Translations under genes and position numbers: made by a program
NCBI RefSeq assembly: GCF_007197645.1
Contig: NZ_VKGK01000004.1
Span: 166,735 to 230,734 of the forward strand
From: Shewanella hanedai
GTDB lineage: Bacteria; Pseudomonadota; Gammaproteobacteria; Enterobacterales; Shewanellaceae
DNA length: 64,000 nt
Direction: 5' to 3'
Notes under the pieces: model-generated
Seen by the model: only the letters and a program-made list of their open reading frames with translations
Told to the model about the DNA's origin: nothing
The model's database searches: none
Part shown: positions 56,631 to 64,000 of the stretch, piece after piece
Numbering within the stretch: the first letter of the stretch is position 1
How the letters are laid out: each line of letters opens with the position of its first letter

Positions 56631-57006
56631 AGTATTTGCCCATCATCAACCACAATCACCATCGCGCATCAAATACCACTTATCTAACTCATCGTGCTTG
56701 CTTCACATAGCCTATAACGATAACACTCTAATACCAATCGATATCAAGATGCGATTGTTCGACAAAAATTTAGCGTATTTTTAATGCTTATTTTTAATGT
56801 TTATAAGGTATAAACAAGGGTACTCGACACTCATGGACGTCTGGTTTATTATGGACGTCTATACGTATAAACATCTAAAATATTTTTTGAACATGCTATT
56901 CATCACAACTGTCAAAAGAATCAGATAAATAGTTGAAAGTACGTAACTATAATAATAGACACATGCTTGAGCCTGAGCAATTAAGTCGTTAAAACAGGTA
57001 GAATCT
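56631..57006. other. Spacer between the cobC repeats and metH
   Basis: Apart from the repeat fragment at 56664 and the MetJ-like boxes listed separately, this AT-rich stretch shows no gene. It should contain the metH promoter. Confidence 0.5.
56835..56876 (+). promoter_or_regulatory. MetJ-box-like operator before metH
   Basis: Against the met box consensus AGACGTCT, GGACGTCT occurs at 56835 and 56853 (7 of 8 matches each). The second is followed directly by ATACGTAT and AAACATCT (6 of 8 each), making three tandem 8-base units as MetJ requires. The array lies about 130 bases upstream of the metH ATG. Confidence 0.75.
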
Positions 57007-60000
57007 ATGACCACTGGCATCCTCAACACCACAGAATTTAAAACAAAAGGTCAACAGCTCGAACTCAAGCTGACTAAGCAACTGAGCGAAGGGATCCTCA
57101 TTCTCGACGGCGCCATGGGCACCATGATCCAAGATCGTAAGTTTGAAGAGGAAGATTTTCGCGGCGAACGCTTTAAAGACTGGCCAAGCGATGTCAAAGG
57201 CAACAATGACCTGTTAGTGCTCACACAACCTGACGCCATCAAACGCATTCATAAAGATTACCTGCTTGCTGGTGCCGATATTATCGAGACCAACACCTTC
57301 AACGCCACCCGTATCGCCATGGCCGATTACGACATGCAAGACTTGTCGGCAGAAATCAACCTTCAAGGCGCACGCTTAGCGCGTGCTGCCTGTGATGAAG
57401 TCGAAGCTGAGACTGGCCGTTCATGTTATGTCGCTGGTGTGCTTGGCCCGACCAACCGTACCTGCTCAATCAGCCCAGATGTGAATGATCCTGGTTACCG
57501 TAACGTCAGCTTCGATGAACTGGTCGAAGCCTATGTTGAATCGATCAATGCCCTTATCGAAGGCGGCGCCGATCTCATCATGGTCGAAACCATCTTCGAT
57601 ACCTTGAACGCCAAGGCTGCGCTGTTTGCTATCGAAACCGTCTACGACACCTTAGGCGGACGTCTGCCAATTATGATCTCTGGCACCATTACCGATGCCT
57701 CTGGTCGTACACTCACAGGTCAAACAACCGAAGCATTTTACAACTCATTACGTCACGTTAAGCCCCTGTCTATCGGCCTTAACTGTGCCCTCGGTCCCAA
57801 AGAGCTGCGCCCTTACGTCGAAGAGCTGTCTAAGATTTCTGAATGTTTTGTCTCAGCTCACCCGAATGCGGGACTGCCAAATGAGTTTGGTGGCTATGAT
57901 GAAACCCCTAAACAGATGGCCGATATTATTGGCGAGTGGGCCCAAGAGGGTTTCCTCAATATTATCGGTGGCTGTTGTGGTACCACGCCAGCTCATATCC
58001 GCGCGATCCGTGAAGCCGTCATTAAGCACCAAGCCCGTGTGTTACCCGATATTCCAGTGGCTTGCCGCCTATCAGGGCTTGAGCCGCTAACCATCGACAA
58101 AAATTCACTGTTTTTAAACGTCGGTGAACGCACCAACGTGACTGGCTCAGCCAAGTTCCTGCGGCTCATAAAAACCGGCGCCTATGAAGAAGCACTCAGT
58201 GTCGCCCGTGAGCAAGTTGAAAGTGGCGCACAGGTCATCGACATCAACATGGATGAAGGCATGCTTGATGGCGCAGAGGTGATGCACAAATTCCTCAACC
58301 TTATCGCCTCTGAACCTGATATCTCTCGTGTACCGATTATGATCGACTCCTCTAAATGGGAAGTGATTGAAGCGGGACTTAAGTGTATCCAAGGCAAAGG
58401 CATCGTTAACTCCATCTCCCTAAAAGAGGGCGAAGAGAAGTTTATCGAGCAAGCCACTTTAGTGAAACGCTATGGCGCGGCGGCGATTATCATGGCGTTC
58501 GATGAGCAAGGCCAAGCCGACACTAAAGCACGTAAAATCGAAATTTGTACCCGCGCTTATCGCGTGTTGGTCGACAAAGTGGGCTTCCCACCTGAAGATA
58601 TCATCTTCGACCCAAACATCTTTGCCATCGCCACGGGTATCGAAGAGCACGACAACTACGCCGTTGACTTTATTGAAGCGACTGCCGAGATTAAACGTAC
58701 CCTGCCACACGCCATGATATCCGGCGGTGTATCGAACGTGTCGTTCTCGTTCCGTGGTAATAACCCTGTACGAGAAGCCATTCACGCCGTGTTCCTCTAC
58801 CATGCGATTCAAGCGGGAATGGACATGGGTATCGTCAACGCCGGACAGCTGGCGATTTATGATGATATCGACCCTGAGTTAAAGGAGCGAGTTGAGGCGA
58901 TTGTGCAGAACTTGCCATGTACCGCTGTCGATAAAAACGGTGAGCCGACGAACAACACTGAGCTGCTATTAGAAGTCGCCGAGAAGTTCCGTGGTGACGG
59001 CAGCCAAGCTGCCAAGAAAGAAGATCTCGAATGGCGCACTAAGCCAGTCAATGAACGTCTCGCCCACGCACTGGTTAAAGGCATCACCGACTTTATTGAC
59101 CTAGATACTGAAGAAGCCCGTGCTGCCGCAACACGACCACTGGATGTGATTGAGGGTCCGCTGATGGACGGCATGAATATCGTTGGCGATCTCTTTGGCT
59201 CAGGTAAAATGTTCCTACCGCAGGTGGTTAAATCAGCCCGCGTAATGAAAAAAGCCGTGGCGTACCTCAACCCTTATATCGAACTCGAAAAGACCCCAGG
59301 TCAATCGAACGGTAAGATCTTAATGGTCACGGTAAAAGGGGATGTCCACGATATCGGCAAGAACATTGTCGGCGTGGTACTGGCCTGTAACGGTTATGAA
59401 GTGATTGATTTAGGCGTGATGGTGCCCGTTGAGAAGATTATCGATGTGGCCGTTGCCGAAAACGTCGACATCATCGGCATGTCAGGGCTTATCACCCCAA
59501 GTCTCGATGAGATGGTTCACAACGTTAAAGCCTTCCATAAAGCAGGCCTAACAATCCCATCGATTATCGGCGGCGCGACCTGTTCAAAAATCCATACCGC
59601 AGTTAAGATTGCCCCCCATGCACCAACGGGCGCGATCTACATTGCCGACGCCTCACGCGCCGTGCCTATGGTATCGAAACTGATAAACAACGAAACTCGC
59701 CAAGCGACCATTGATGCTGCTTACCAAGAGTATGATGTAATGCGCGAAAAGCGTTTGTCACAGGCAAAACGCAAAGTGATCACCTCTATTGAAGCGGCGC
59801 GTGAAAATCGCTGCCAGCACGATTGGGAAAACTACACTCCGTTTGTGCCTAACCTACTGGGTCGTCAGGTGTTTGATGACTATCCACTCGAAGACTTAGT
59901 TGAGCGTATCGATTGGACGCCGTTTTTCCGCAGCTGGGAGCTACACGGGCACTTCCCACAAATCTTAACCGACAAAGTCGTCGGCGAAGAAGCCACTAAG

Positions 60001-60774
60001 CTGTTTGCCGATGGCAAAGCCATGCTTAAACAGATCATCGATGGAAAATGGCTCACCGCCAAAGCAGTGATCGGCCTGTTCCCAGCAAACACAGTGGGAC
60101 ATGATGACATCGAACTCTACTCTTCTGAGGGGACAGACGAAACACGCGACAAGCCTATAATGACCCTACATCACCTGCGCATGCAGATAGAACGTGTCGG
60201 TAACGACAACTTCTGTCTAGCCGATTTTGTTGCGCCAAAAGACTCTGGCGTCGCCGATTACATGGGCGGCTTCGCCGTCACCACAGGTCATGGCATCGAC
60301 GAACACGTGGCACGTTTCGAAGCTGACCACGATGACTACAACGCCATCATGGTCAAGTGTCTCGCTGACCGTTTAGCCGAAGCCTTTGCCGAGCGTATGC
60401 ATGAACGAGTCCGTAAAGAGTTCTGGGGTTATGCACCTGATGAAGTGCTCGATAACGAGTCACTGATCCGTGAAAAGTACAAAGGCATACGTCCAGCACC
60501 GGGTTACCCTGCGTGTCCTGATCACACCGAAAAAGGGCTGTTGTGGGACTTGCTAAAGCCTGATGAAACCATAGGTTTGAACATCACTGAAAGCTACGCC
60601 ATGTTCCCAACGGCAGCTGTTTCTGGCTGGTATTTTGCCCATCCTAAATCACGTTACTTTGGCGTGACCAATATTGGGCGAGATCAGGTAGAGGATTATG
60701 CGATGAGGAAAGGGATGAGTATTGAGGATACAGAGCGCTGGTTGGCACCAGTTTTGGACTATGACCCTGAATAA
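57007..60774 (+). CDS. metH: Cobalamin-dependent methionine synthase
   Basis: 1255 residues with all four modules. The homocysteine domain has zinc ligands Cys260 (GLNCALG) and Cys323/Cys324 (GGCCGTTP). The pterin domain contains [15 protein letters not shown] and [13 protein letters not shown]. The cobalamin domain has the axial-histidine motif GDVHDIGKN, with His781. The C-terminal AdoMet reactivation domain carries [12 protein letters not shown] from residue 1162. It methylates homocysteine from methyl-tetrahydrofolate using methylcobalamin and so depends on the adjacent B12 cluster. Its 3' end is partially duplicated about 1.56 kb downstream. Confidence 0.96.
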   Translation: MTTGILNTTEFKTKGQQLELKLTKQLSEGILILDGAMGTMIQDRKFEEEDFRGERFKDWPSDVKGNNDLLVLTQPDAIKRIHKDYLLAGADIIETNTFNATRIAMADYDMQDLSAEINLQGARLARAACDEVEAETGRSCYVAGVLGPTNRTCSISPDVNDPGYRNVSFDELVEAYVESINALIEGGADLIMVETIFDTLNAKAALFAIETVYDTLGGRLPIMISGTITDASGRTLTGQTTEAFYNSLRHVKPLSIGLNCALGPKELRPYVEELSKISECFVSAHPNAGLPNEFGGYDETPKQMADIIGEWAQEGFLNIIGGCCGTTPAHIRAIREAVIKHQARVLPDIPVACRLSGLEPLTIDKNSLFLNVGERTNVTGSAKFLRLIKTGAYEEALSVAREQVESGAQVIDINMDEGMLDGAEVMHKFLNLIASEPDISRVPIMIDSSKWEVIEAGLKCIQGKGIVNSISLKEGEEKFIEQATLVKRYGAAAIIMAFDEQGQADTKARKIEICTRAYRVLVDKVGFPPEDIIFDPNIFAIATGIEEHDNYAVDFIEATAEIKRTLPHAMISGGVSNVSFSFRGNNPVREAIHAVFLYHAIQAGMDMGIVNAGQLAIYDDIDPELKERVEAIVQNLPCTAVDKNGEPTNNTELLLEVAEKFRGDGSQAAKKEDLEWRTKPVNERLAHALVKGITDFIDLDTEEARAAATRPLDVIEGPLMDGMNIVGDLFGSGKMFLPQVVKSARVMKKAVAYLNPYIELEKTPGQSNGKILMVTVKGDVHDIGKNIVGVVLACNGYEVIDLGVMVPVEKIIDVAVAENVDIIGMSGLITPSLDEMVHNVKAFHKAGLTIPSIIGGATCSKIHTAVKIAPHAPTGAIYIADASRAVPMVSKLINNETRQATIDAAYQEYDVMREKRLSQAKRKVITSIEAARENRCQHDWENYTPFVPNLLGRQVFDDYPLEDLVERIDWTPFFRSWELHGHFPQILTDKVVGEEATKLFADGKAMLKQIIDGKWLTAKAVIGLFPANTVGHDDIELYSSEGTDETRDKPIMTLHHLRMQIERVGNDNFCLADFVAPKDSGVADYMGGFAVTTGHGIDEHVARFEADHDDYNAIMVKCLADRLAEAFAERMHERVRKEFWGYAPDEVLDNESLIREKYKGIRPAPGYPACPDHTEKGLLWDLLKPDETIGLNITESYAMFPTAAVSGWYFAHPKSRYFGVTNIGRDQVEDYAMRKGMSIEDTERWLAPVLDYDPE

Positions 60775-60896
60775 AAAGGATGTTGAGTAGGCAGCCCTGA
60801 GCGGGATAGTAAGCGGGTTACTCTTTTTATGTTTGATCGTCATCCCGGCGATGCTTTTAGCCGGGATCTATTCTTGGCTTTAGAAGGTTAGTTTTT
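60775..60896. repeat. Post-metH spacer with a REP-like hairpin
   Basis: ATCCCGGC and GCCGGGAT (60842-60867) form a perfect 8-bp stem with a 10-base loop, like the GTCATCCCGGC repeats found between genes in many proteobacteria. It may end or stabilise the metH transcript. No T-run, no gene. Confidence 0.55.
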
Positions 60897-61061
60897 CCAA
60901 ACTTCGTTTGGATTAAGGTCGTGGGTTTTCAACCCACACCCGACCAAAAGGGGGAAAGCGCCAGTCCCCCTTATTGGAAATCCCTCGGCGCCCCGGCGAA
61001 ATCCTTCTGAAAAACGAAGGATTTCCAACGGGAAAATGTTGTAGCTTTAGGCGGCGTTTGG
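60897..61061. mobile_element. MITE-like repeat, copy A
   Basis: Begins CCAAACTTCGTTTGGATTAA and ends GGCGGCGTTTGG, so the ends are inverted copies of CCAAAC. Near the right end it has TTCCAACGGG. The 165-bp interior holds small hairpins such as GTGGGTT-ttc-AACCCAC and no gene. A longer relative with the same ends is at 62368-62733. Confidence 0.65.
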
Positions 61062-61063
61062 AA

Positions 61064-61393
61064 TCAATTAAAGGTATGGCTGTCCTGTCTTTTTTCTTTA
61101 GCTATTGACGGGCGCCCCTTAGAAATATTCGTACACCCCATCTTTCTAGCATAAGCCTCAGCTTGAGAAGTTACTTCTTTTTTAGATTCACTGTAGAAAA
61201 TACAGAACTCGAAATCAGTAACTGATTCCAAGAGACTTGCCCACAAAACATAAGGTGACGTAGGAGAAAGATTTTCAACATTAATTGCAATTTCATACAT
61301 CTCATTCAGTGTTAAATCGGGCATACAATTATTGTTACCTGAAAGGTAAGCCATATTTTTCGATCTATTTAGTAAAACTGTAAATTTATACAT
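61064..61393 (-). CDS. Hypothetical protein (109 aa) inside the duplicated metH-flank region
   Basis: 109 residues, no family recognised. Sequence is mixed hydrophilic with a Cys-containing middle (FEFCIFYSESKKEVTSQAEA) and a basic end KGRPSIAKEKRQDSHTFN. The C-terminal codons overlap the REP-like word TATGGCTGTCCTGTC that also occurs beside the RAYT gene, so the reading frame may have been extended by repeat insertion. AT-rich, unlike metH. A plausible but weakly supported gene. Confidence 0.5.
   Translation of the reverse strand: MYKFTVLLNRSKNMAYLSGNNNCMPDLTLNEMYEIAINVENLSPTSPYVLWASLLESVTDFEFCIFYSESKKEVTSQAEAYARKMGCTNISKGRPSIAKEKRQDSHTFN
61073..61095. repeat. RAYT-associated REP-like word
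   Basis: GGTATGGCTGTCCTGTCTTT resembles GATATGGCTGTCCTATCTTT at 63857-63876, which lies directly between the two transposase copies. Two occurrences near a REP-type transposase suggest its target or REP sequence. Confidence 0.5.
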
Positions 61394-61505
61394 ATTAAAA
61401 CCTCATTTGAACTTTAACGATTACACCATCATAAATAGTGATTAATAATCGCAATAATGTGAAGCGAAGAGAAACAAGTTAACTAAGGCATCCATAATTA
61501 TTCTA

Positions 61506-61525
61506 TCTAATCTAATCTAATCTAA
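61506..61525. repeat. Short tandem repeat TCTAA x4
   Basis: Four perfect TCTAA units, followed by TCTCA. It lies in the spacer between the two orphan genes and may be slippage-prone; no coding effect is expected. Confidence 0.75.
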
Positions 61526-61569
61526 TCTCATTTCAGATAATTGACTAGAATTCAAGTATCAGAAGGCGG

Positions 61570-62016
61570 TCAGGTTATATCCGTAGCTAATGTAGATTTA
61601 TTTGATATCAACTTATCAATAATACTCGTTAATTCCACAGCTCTATTGTAGCCACACATACACTGACGCTGAATAAAAGAGATCCTCTTACTGTTCAAGA
61701 GAATCTCTTTTTTCATCTTAATATTAAGAATCACATGCCCATGACTTAGATAAGACTCTATAAGTATATATTTAATCAGCTCAGCCTCTAATTTAGAGAC
61801 TCCACTAGCAAATTTAACACTTTCTGCTTCGCCATTATATTTCAGATACCTTTGAACTAGTGGGCGATTATTTTTTTGATCTCTAGCCCATTTAAAACTT
61901 GCCTTTGCACTCTCAGGGCCCCTTATTTTTGACGAAAAGTATACTGAATCGTCAAAAAATGTGGTTATAAAAACCGAATATTTACGCTCGACCAACTTTG
62001 ATTTAACAACTCTCAT
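61570..62016 (-). CDS. Hypothetical protein (148 aa) inside the duplicated metH-flank region
   Basis: Starting at the ATG at 62016, which has GGAG 5 bases upstream, gives 148 residues; a 21-codon longer frame lacks a ribosome site. It is basic, with FITTFFDDSVYFSSKIRGPE and SKLEAELIKYILIESYLSHG. No family is recognised. It is AT-rich and sits with the other orphan gene between metH and the displaced metH 3' end, as cargo of an insertion or duplication would. Confidence 0.55.
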   Translation of the reverse strand: MRVVKSKLVERKYSVFITTFFDDSVYFSSKIRGPESAKASFKWARDQKNNRPLVQRYLKYNGEAESVKFASGVSKLEAELIKYILIESYLSHGHVILNIKMKKEILLNSKRISFIQRQCMCGYNRAVELTSIIDKLISNKSTLATDIT

Positions 62017-62079
62017 TTCAACTCCAATTTTTAAAATACTAGATATGTAACTAGTCGCTACATGAATGTATAGCAACAA

Positions 62080-62152
62080 AGTTGCGGTTTCTGAGCTAGA
62101 AAAAATAAAAGTCTTAAAATCATAACCTTAAAAACATAAAAAGCGTTAAGTA
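62080..62152. other. Short AT-rich spacer
   Basis: No gene or repeat recognised between the orphan gene and the metH remnant; part of it may hold the orphan gene promoter. Confidence 0.4.
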
Positions 62153-62345
62153 TCACTGAGAGCTACGCATACTCCCAACGGCTGCTGTATCTGGCTGGTA
62201 TTTTGCCCATCCTAAATCACGTTACTTTGGCGTGACCAACTATAGGCCGAGATCAGGTAGAGGATTATGCACAAAGGAATAGAGATGAGTATTGAGGATA
62301 CAGAGCGCTGGCTTGCACCAGTGTTGGACTATGATGTTGAGTAAT
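62153..62345 (+). pseudogene. metH: Displaced partial copy of the metH 3' end
   Basis: About 190 bases match the last part of metH (60590-60774 and the start of its downstream flank) at roughly 90% identity by eye. This includes CATCCTAAATCACGTTACTT and GAGTATTGAGGATACAGAGC. Small indels break the frame early (CATACTCCC for CATGTTCCC; ATGCACAAAGG for ATGCGATGAGG). It has no start and cannot make a functional protein. The similarity continues past the stop into GTTACTCTTTTTATG and the following repeat. Confidence 0.9.
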
Positions 62346-62367
62346 CATAGAGTTACTCTTTTTATGT

Positions 62368-62733
62368 CCAAACTTCGTTTGGATTAAGGTCGTGGAATTC
62401 CATTCCCTTCTTGTAATAAAAAGTAGGGCAAGAAGGGGATCAACAGCAATCCAAATGCTTCCATGCACAAAGGCCAGTTCGCCCTCCTTGGCTCTCGCTC
62501 ATAAGCACAGTCACCAAAGGTGACTATTCGCCTTGCATCTCCCCTTGCCGCCCCGACGAAGTTACATGCATTGAGTTCGGGCCTTGTATTCCATTTCAAA
62601 TAGCTAACGCTTCCAATGGTACATCCTGTACCTCGAAAGCTAAGCTCGCATCCATGCGAGCTTTACGCAATTTGAAACTCTATACTTCGGCAACTTCCAA
62701 CGGGGGAGTCTTGTAACCTGCAGCGGCGTTTGG
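62368..62733. mobile_element. MITE-like repeat, copy B
   Basis: Same ends as copy A: CCAAACTTCGTTTGGATTAA on the left and GCAGCGGCGTTTGG on the right, with TTCCAACGGG near the right end, but 366 bp long. Interior frames are unconvincing. It lies directly downstream of the metH remnant, as copy A does downstream of metH, showing that the duplication included or attracted this element. Confidence 0.65.
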
Positions 62734-62745
62734 CTTCTCGTCATT

Positions 62746-63786
62746 TTAGGGTGATGGATGAATTGCTTGGCTAGAGGCCTTACCTTTGCACCATTTCCCG
62801 CTTTGGTGCTTCCTCTTAAATTCACACATGGTATCCCAACGACCACTAATTCCACTGTATTGACGGCGAAACTCTTGGGTTGAGGTTAACCAAGCATCTG
62901 ATGAAATACCAAGTTCACAAAGTAGTTTAGGACGACTTGAATCAATGAAGCCTTTCTTATCATGCCTAATAGCTCTGCCTGTCCAATCAATGAGTTGTAG
63001 GTAATCAGAAAAGTGAAATGGAATACCGGATTGTGTTCCCTGGTGAGCTGCACCATCAAATTCAGCAAGGGCTTTTAATGGCATCACAGTGATAGTGACT
63101 GCCATATCTTTTGTTTTTAGCGCTTTTTCTTCAGTATTTCGTGTTGTATTTAACTCGGTAATACGCTCTTGAATAGAAGTGAAATCAGAAGTTTGCAGCG
63201 AGTCAGCAATCCCCGCTCTGATAGGGTTTAAATCCACATACATCATACATGCAAGGACTGCTTGTTCATCGAGCAAAGCTTGTGACTTGAAACGTCCCTC
63301 CCAGAAAGCACCTTTACACTCATCTTCACGATTAGCTTTGCGTGCAACCTCCTCATTGAGGCAGCGCATAAACCAGCTAATACTCGATAAGCGTTCCTGC
63401 CACTCTGCGATAAGGCCATCCAGCAGTATCTGCTCCCCCTCAATAAGCCCTTCACCTTTCATGTATTTAGAAGCCACTTCATTACCGTGGAATAACTGCT
63501 GCCAGCGACTAATCACATCTCGATGACTTAAGGCATTAGCTTCATTCAAGTCAATCTTGAGCACTAAATGATAGTGATTGCTCATCACCGCATAAGCACA
63601 TATATCAATACAAAATATGGTAGAAAGCGCTTTGATTTTATCGACAATCCAGCCACGTCTATGCTCAAAACTCTTTCCCGTCAGTTTATCTTCACCGCAG
63701 AGGTAAGCCCTTCTAACACAACGATTAATCACATGATAAAATGGCGTTGTTTCTGCATCGATTAAAATCCGGCGAGCTGAAGTCAT
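62746..63786 (-). CDS. REP-associated tyrosine transposase-like protein (Y1_Tnp), copy 1
   Basis: 346 residues. The N-terminal Y1/HUH transposase core has PFYHVINRCVRRAYLCG and the His-hydrophobic-His site SNHYHLVLKI (His71, His73). Downstream is MYVDLNPIRAG, the position of the conserved YxxxNPxRA motif of RAYT proteins. The C-terminal third is a basic accessory region. RAYTs nick REP-type hairpins with a covalent tyrosine-DNA intermediate and are usually single-copy. Here the 3' end is repeated 1132 bases further on. Confidence 0.87.
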   Translation of the reverse strand: MTSARRILIDAETTPFYHVINRCVRRAYLCGEDKLTGKSFEHRRGWIVDKIKALSTIFCIDICAYAVMSNHYHLVLKIDLNEANALSHRDVISRWQQLFHGNEVASKYMKGEGLIEGEQILLDGLIAEWQERLSSISWFMRCLNEEVARKANREDECKGAFWEGRFKSQALLDEQAVLACMMYVDLNPIRAGIADSLQTSDFTSIQERITELNTTRNTEEKALKTKDMAVTITVMPLKALAEFDGAAHQGTQSGIPFHFSDYLQLIDWTGRAIRHDKKGFIDSSRPKLLCELGISSDAWLTSTQEFRRQYSGISGRWDTMCEFKRKHQSGKWCKGKASSQAIHPSP

Positions 63787-63856
63787 AGAAGCTACCTCAT
63801 AGAAAACTAAAGCAAGATAACTTAAAGCCTAGTAAGAGATAGCTCAAAAGACAAAA

Positions 63857-63876
63857 GATATGGCTGTCCTATCTTT
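63857..63876. repeat. RAYT-associated REP-like word, second occurrence
   Basis: GATATGGCTGTCCTATCTTT, related to the word at 61073, located between the two RAYT copies. In copy 2 it is read through as the final codons. Confidence 0.5.
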
Positions 63877-64000
63877 CTGAGGGTGATGGATGAATTGCTT
63901 GGCTAGAGGCCTTACCTTTGCACCATTTCCCGCTTTGGTGCTTCCTCTTAAATTCACACATGGTATCCCAACGACCACTAATTCCACTGTATTGACGGCG
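63869..64000 (-). mobile_element. Second RAYT copy, 3' end only (runs off the window)
   Basis: From 63880 to the window end the sequence is identical to 62748-62868 over all 121 bases seen. It encodes the same C-terminus, extended by three codons (SER) before a TAG stop at 63869. The period is 1132 bases, matching gene plus spacer, so this is a tandem duplication. Completeness cannot be judged. Confidence 0.85.

Noticed and set aside
56278..56676. Repeat array upstream of cobC considered as a CRISPR
   Set aside because: The 126-bp units are contiguous copies of a gene start with no unique spacers and no cas genes nearby.
62384..62855. Several 60-70 codon frames in the MITE-like copy B and RAYT end
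   Set aside because: They overlap repeat sequence or the RAYT gene in other frames and show no family features.
60775..64000. Possible prophage or integrative element with integrase
   Set aside because: No integrase, phage or conjugation gene is visible; only a RAYT, small repeats and two orphan genes.

Overview
The window reads as chromosomal DNA of a marine gammaproteobacterium, most likely Shewanella or a close relative. This rests on remembered family and gene-order patterns, not a database search: a tetrathionate-reductase-like operon end, TonB-receptor-rich catabolic loci, a B12 salvage cluster beside cobalamin-dependent metH, and several dispersed hairpin repeats. No rRNA, tRNA, CRISPR array or prophage was seen.

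Layout. 1-4152 (+): 3' end of a ttrC-like gene and complete ttrA. 4245-5673 (-): a NaChBac-type channel and a small winged-helix protein. 5902-13194 (-): a tightly coupled five-gene operon (TonB receptor, GAF protein, HyuA, HyuB, racemase), divergent from a MalT-like LuxR regulator (13403-16093). 16196-19151 (+): two PH-domain membrane proteins and a DUF924 protein. 19481-21533 (+): an AT-rich pair of lipoproteins, one an M48 peptidase. 21690-29213: a second catabolic locus with acyl-CoA ligase, amidase, TonB receptor, a cytoplasmic AmiC-like binding protein and a MarR regulator. 29301-32690 (-): AraC/GyrI regulator, a MITE-like element, then a CMD/MerR/VOC/GGCT cluster. 32726-40662 (-): HlyD adaptor, small membrane protein, ABC ATPase, two FtsX permeases, NtrC-type response regulator and histidine kinase, with repeated GTGTCCG sites and a possible sigma-54 promoter upstream. 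41045-46722: an RND pump pair, rhodanese, acetyltransferase and MAPEG protein. 46801-56340 (-): btuF, cobO, cobQ, cobU, cobS, cobT, btuC, btuD and cobC, with an adenosylcobalamin riboswitch in front of btuD. 57007-60774 (+): metH behind MetJ-like boxes. 60775-64000: a repeat-rich zone with a duplicated metH end, two orphan genes and tandem RAYT transposase copies.

How the genes fit together. The hyu operon looks like a self-contained uptake-and-opening route for a hydantoin- or oxoproline-like ring: outer-membrane receptor, ATP-dependent HyuA/HyuB and racemase, probably controlled by the adjacent MalT-like regulator. The amidase locus repeats the receptor-plus-amide-hydrolase logic and adds a putative intracellular ligand sensor. 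The B12 cluster imports and repairs corrinoids under riboswitch control, supplying methionine synthase next door.

The least ordinary material is non-coding: two hairpin copies with differing but base-paired stems upstream of btuF; a 126-bp triplication of the cobC start that carries short decoy reading frames; a displaced second copy of the metH 3' end with RAYT elements; and a clustered palindromic enhancer-like region before the ABC-exporter/two-component operon.
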